A stretch of 33,529 bases of DNA from Clostridiales bacterium (lineage in GTDB: Bacteria > Bacillota > Clostridia > Lachnospirales > Anaerotignaceae). Positions 33,369 to 33,529 of the stretch are shown here, piece after piece; within the stretch, counting starts at the first letter, position 1, and every line of letters begins with the position of its first letter. The translations under genes were made by a program, and so were the position numbers. The notes beneath the pieces were generated by a model that saw nothing but the letters and a program-made list of their open reading frames with translations, searched no databases and was not told where the DNA came from. The stretch is taken from NCBI GenBank assembly GCA_019423725.1, contig JAHZAW010000009.1:117597-151125 (forward strand), read 5' to 3'.

Positions 33369-33529
33369 GAATAATTATCCACCGGCCTAGCCTGTGGTTT
33401 TTCTTATGCAGGCATAGCCCTGCTCCCAGAGCTATACCTTAAGATATTGTTTCAGCCTGCGGCTACCGCTTGCACTCTGTTACTTGCTACCCTTAAAAGA
33501 GTCTTTTACATTTAGCATTAATTGTTCTG
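33369..33529 (-). mobile_element. IS200/IS605-type right end and tnpA C-terminus, cut by window edge
   Basis: Matches the relic at 23323-23461 over its length: the last 20 or so bases before the edge are identical to 23441-23460. On the minus strand the frame enters with EQLMLNVKDSFKGSK and stops at TAA 33480-33482, the end of a TnpA like the relic's EQLMLNAGTF. The following ~110 bases hold stem-loops (ATAGCTCTG / CAGGGCTAT; CCACAGGC / GCCGGTGG) and end at ATAATTATT. This copy is less decayed and lies at a point where an assembly could have stopped. Confidence 0.7.

Noticed and set aside
1..33529. tRNA, rRNA, CRISPR arrays, prophage or conjugation genes
   Set aside because: Looked for on both strands; no cloverleaf with a CCA-type end, no regular spaced repeats and no phage or transfer proteins found.

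Overview
The window is AT-rich bacterial DNA from a member of the Clostridia, most likely a Lachnospiraceae-type gut Firmicute. Pointers are strong GGAGG ribosome-binding sites, a c-di-GMP-I riboswitch, DUF4367 anti-sigma modules, VanZ, CotH and VTC proteins, and IS200-type relics. The taxonomic call is inference. Nearly every gene is on the minus strand, so the window reads right to left. I saw no rRNA, tRNA or CRISPR.

1-7600: a surface-polysaccharide operon in the order VTC-domain protein, DUF4956 membrane protein, CotH-like kinase, secreted clan GH-A hydrolase, HEAT-repeat membrane protein, GT2 glycosyltransferase (cut by the window edge). A sigma-A-type promoter, a c-di-GMP-I riboswitch and a terminator hairpin stand before the first gene, and a GGDEF gene (7713-8717) lies immediately upstream. 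Two genes of the operon carry in-frame stop codons.

8718-18673: two ECF-like sigma/DUF4367 anti-sigma modules with accessory surface genes (copper-amine-oxidase-like protein, free DUF4367 protein, alpha-toroid lipoprotein, VanZ protein, small membrane proteins), then a membrane GGDEF protein.

18674-23700: thiC under a TPP riboswitch, interrupted by an in-frame TAG; a regulator with two different DNA-binding ends; a fructokinase; and a degraded IS200/IS605 tnpA.

23869-27052: queuosine precursor genes queD-queE-folE-queC behind a preQ1-I-type riboswitch, with queF separately promoted upstream.

27355-33047: an apparent seven-gene operon, VTT membrane protein - phosphatidylserine synthase - phosphatidylserine decarboxylase - PAP2 phosphatase - response regulator - histidine kinase - GNAT acetyltransferase. 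It joins phosphatidylethanolamine synthesis to a two-component system.

The last ~160 bases repeat the end of the IS200 relic and run into a second tnpA, so the window (perhaps the contig) stops inside a repeat. The most notable points are the c-di-GMP circuit over the polysaccharide operon, the three in-frame nonsense codons in otherwise well-preserved genes, and the lipid/two-component operon.
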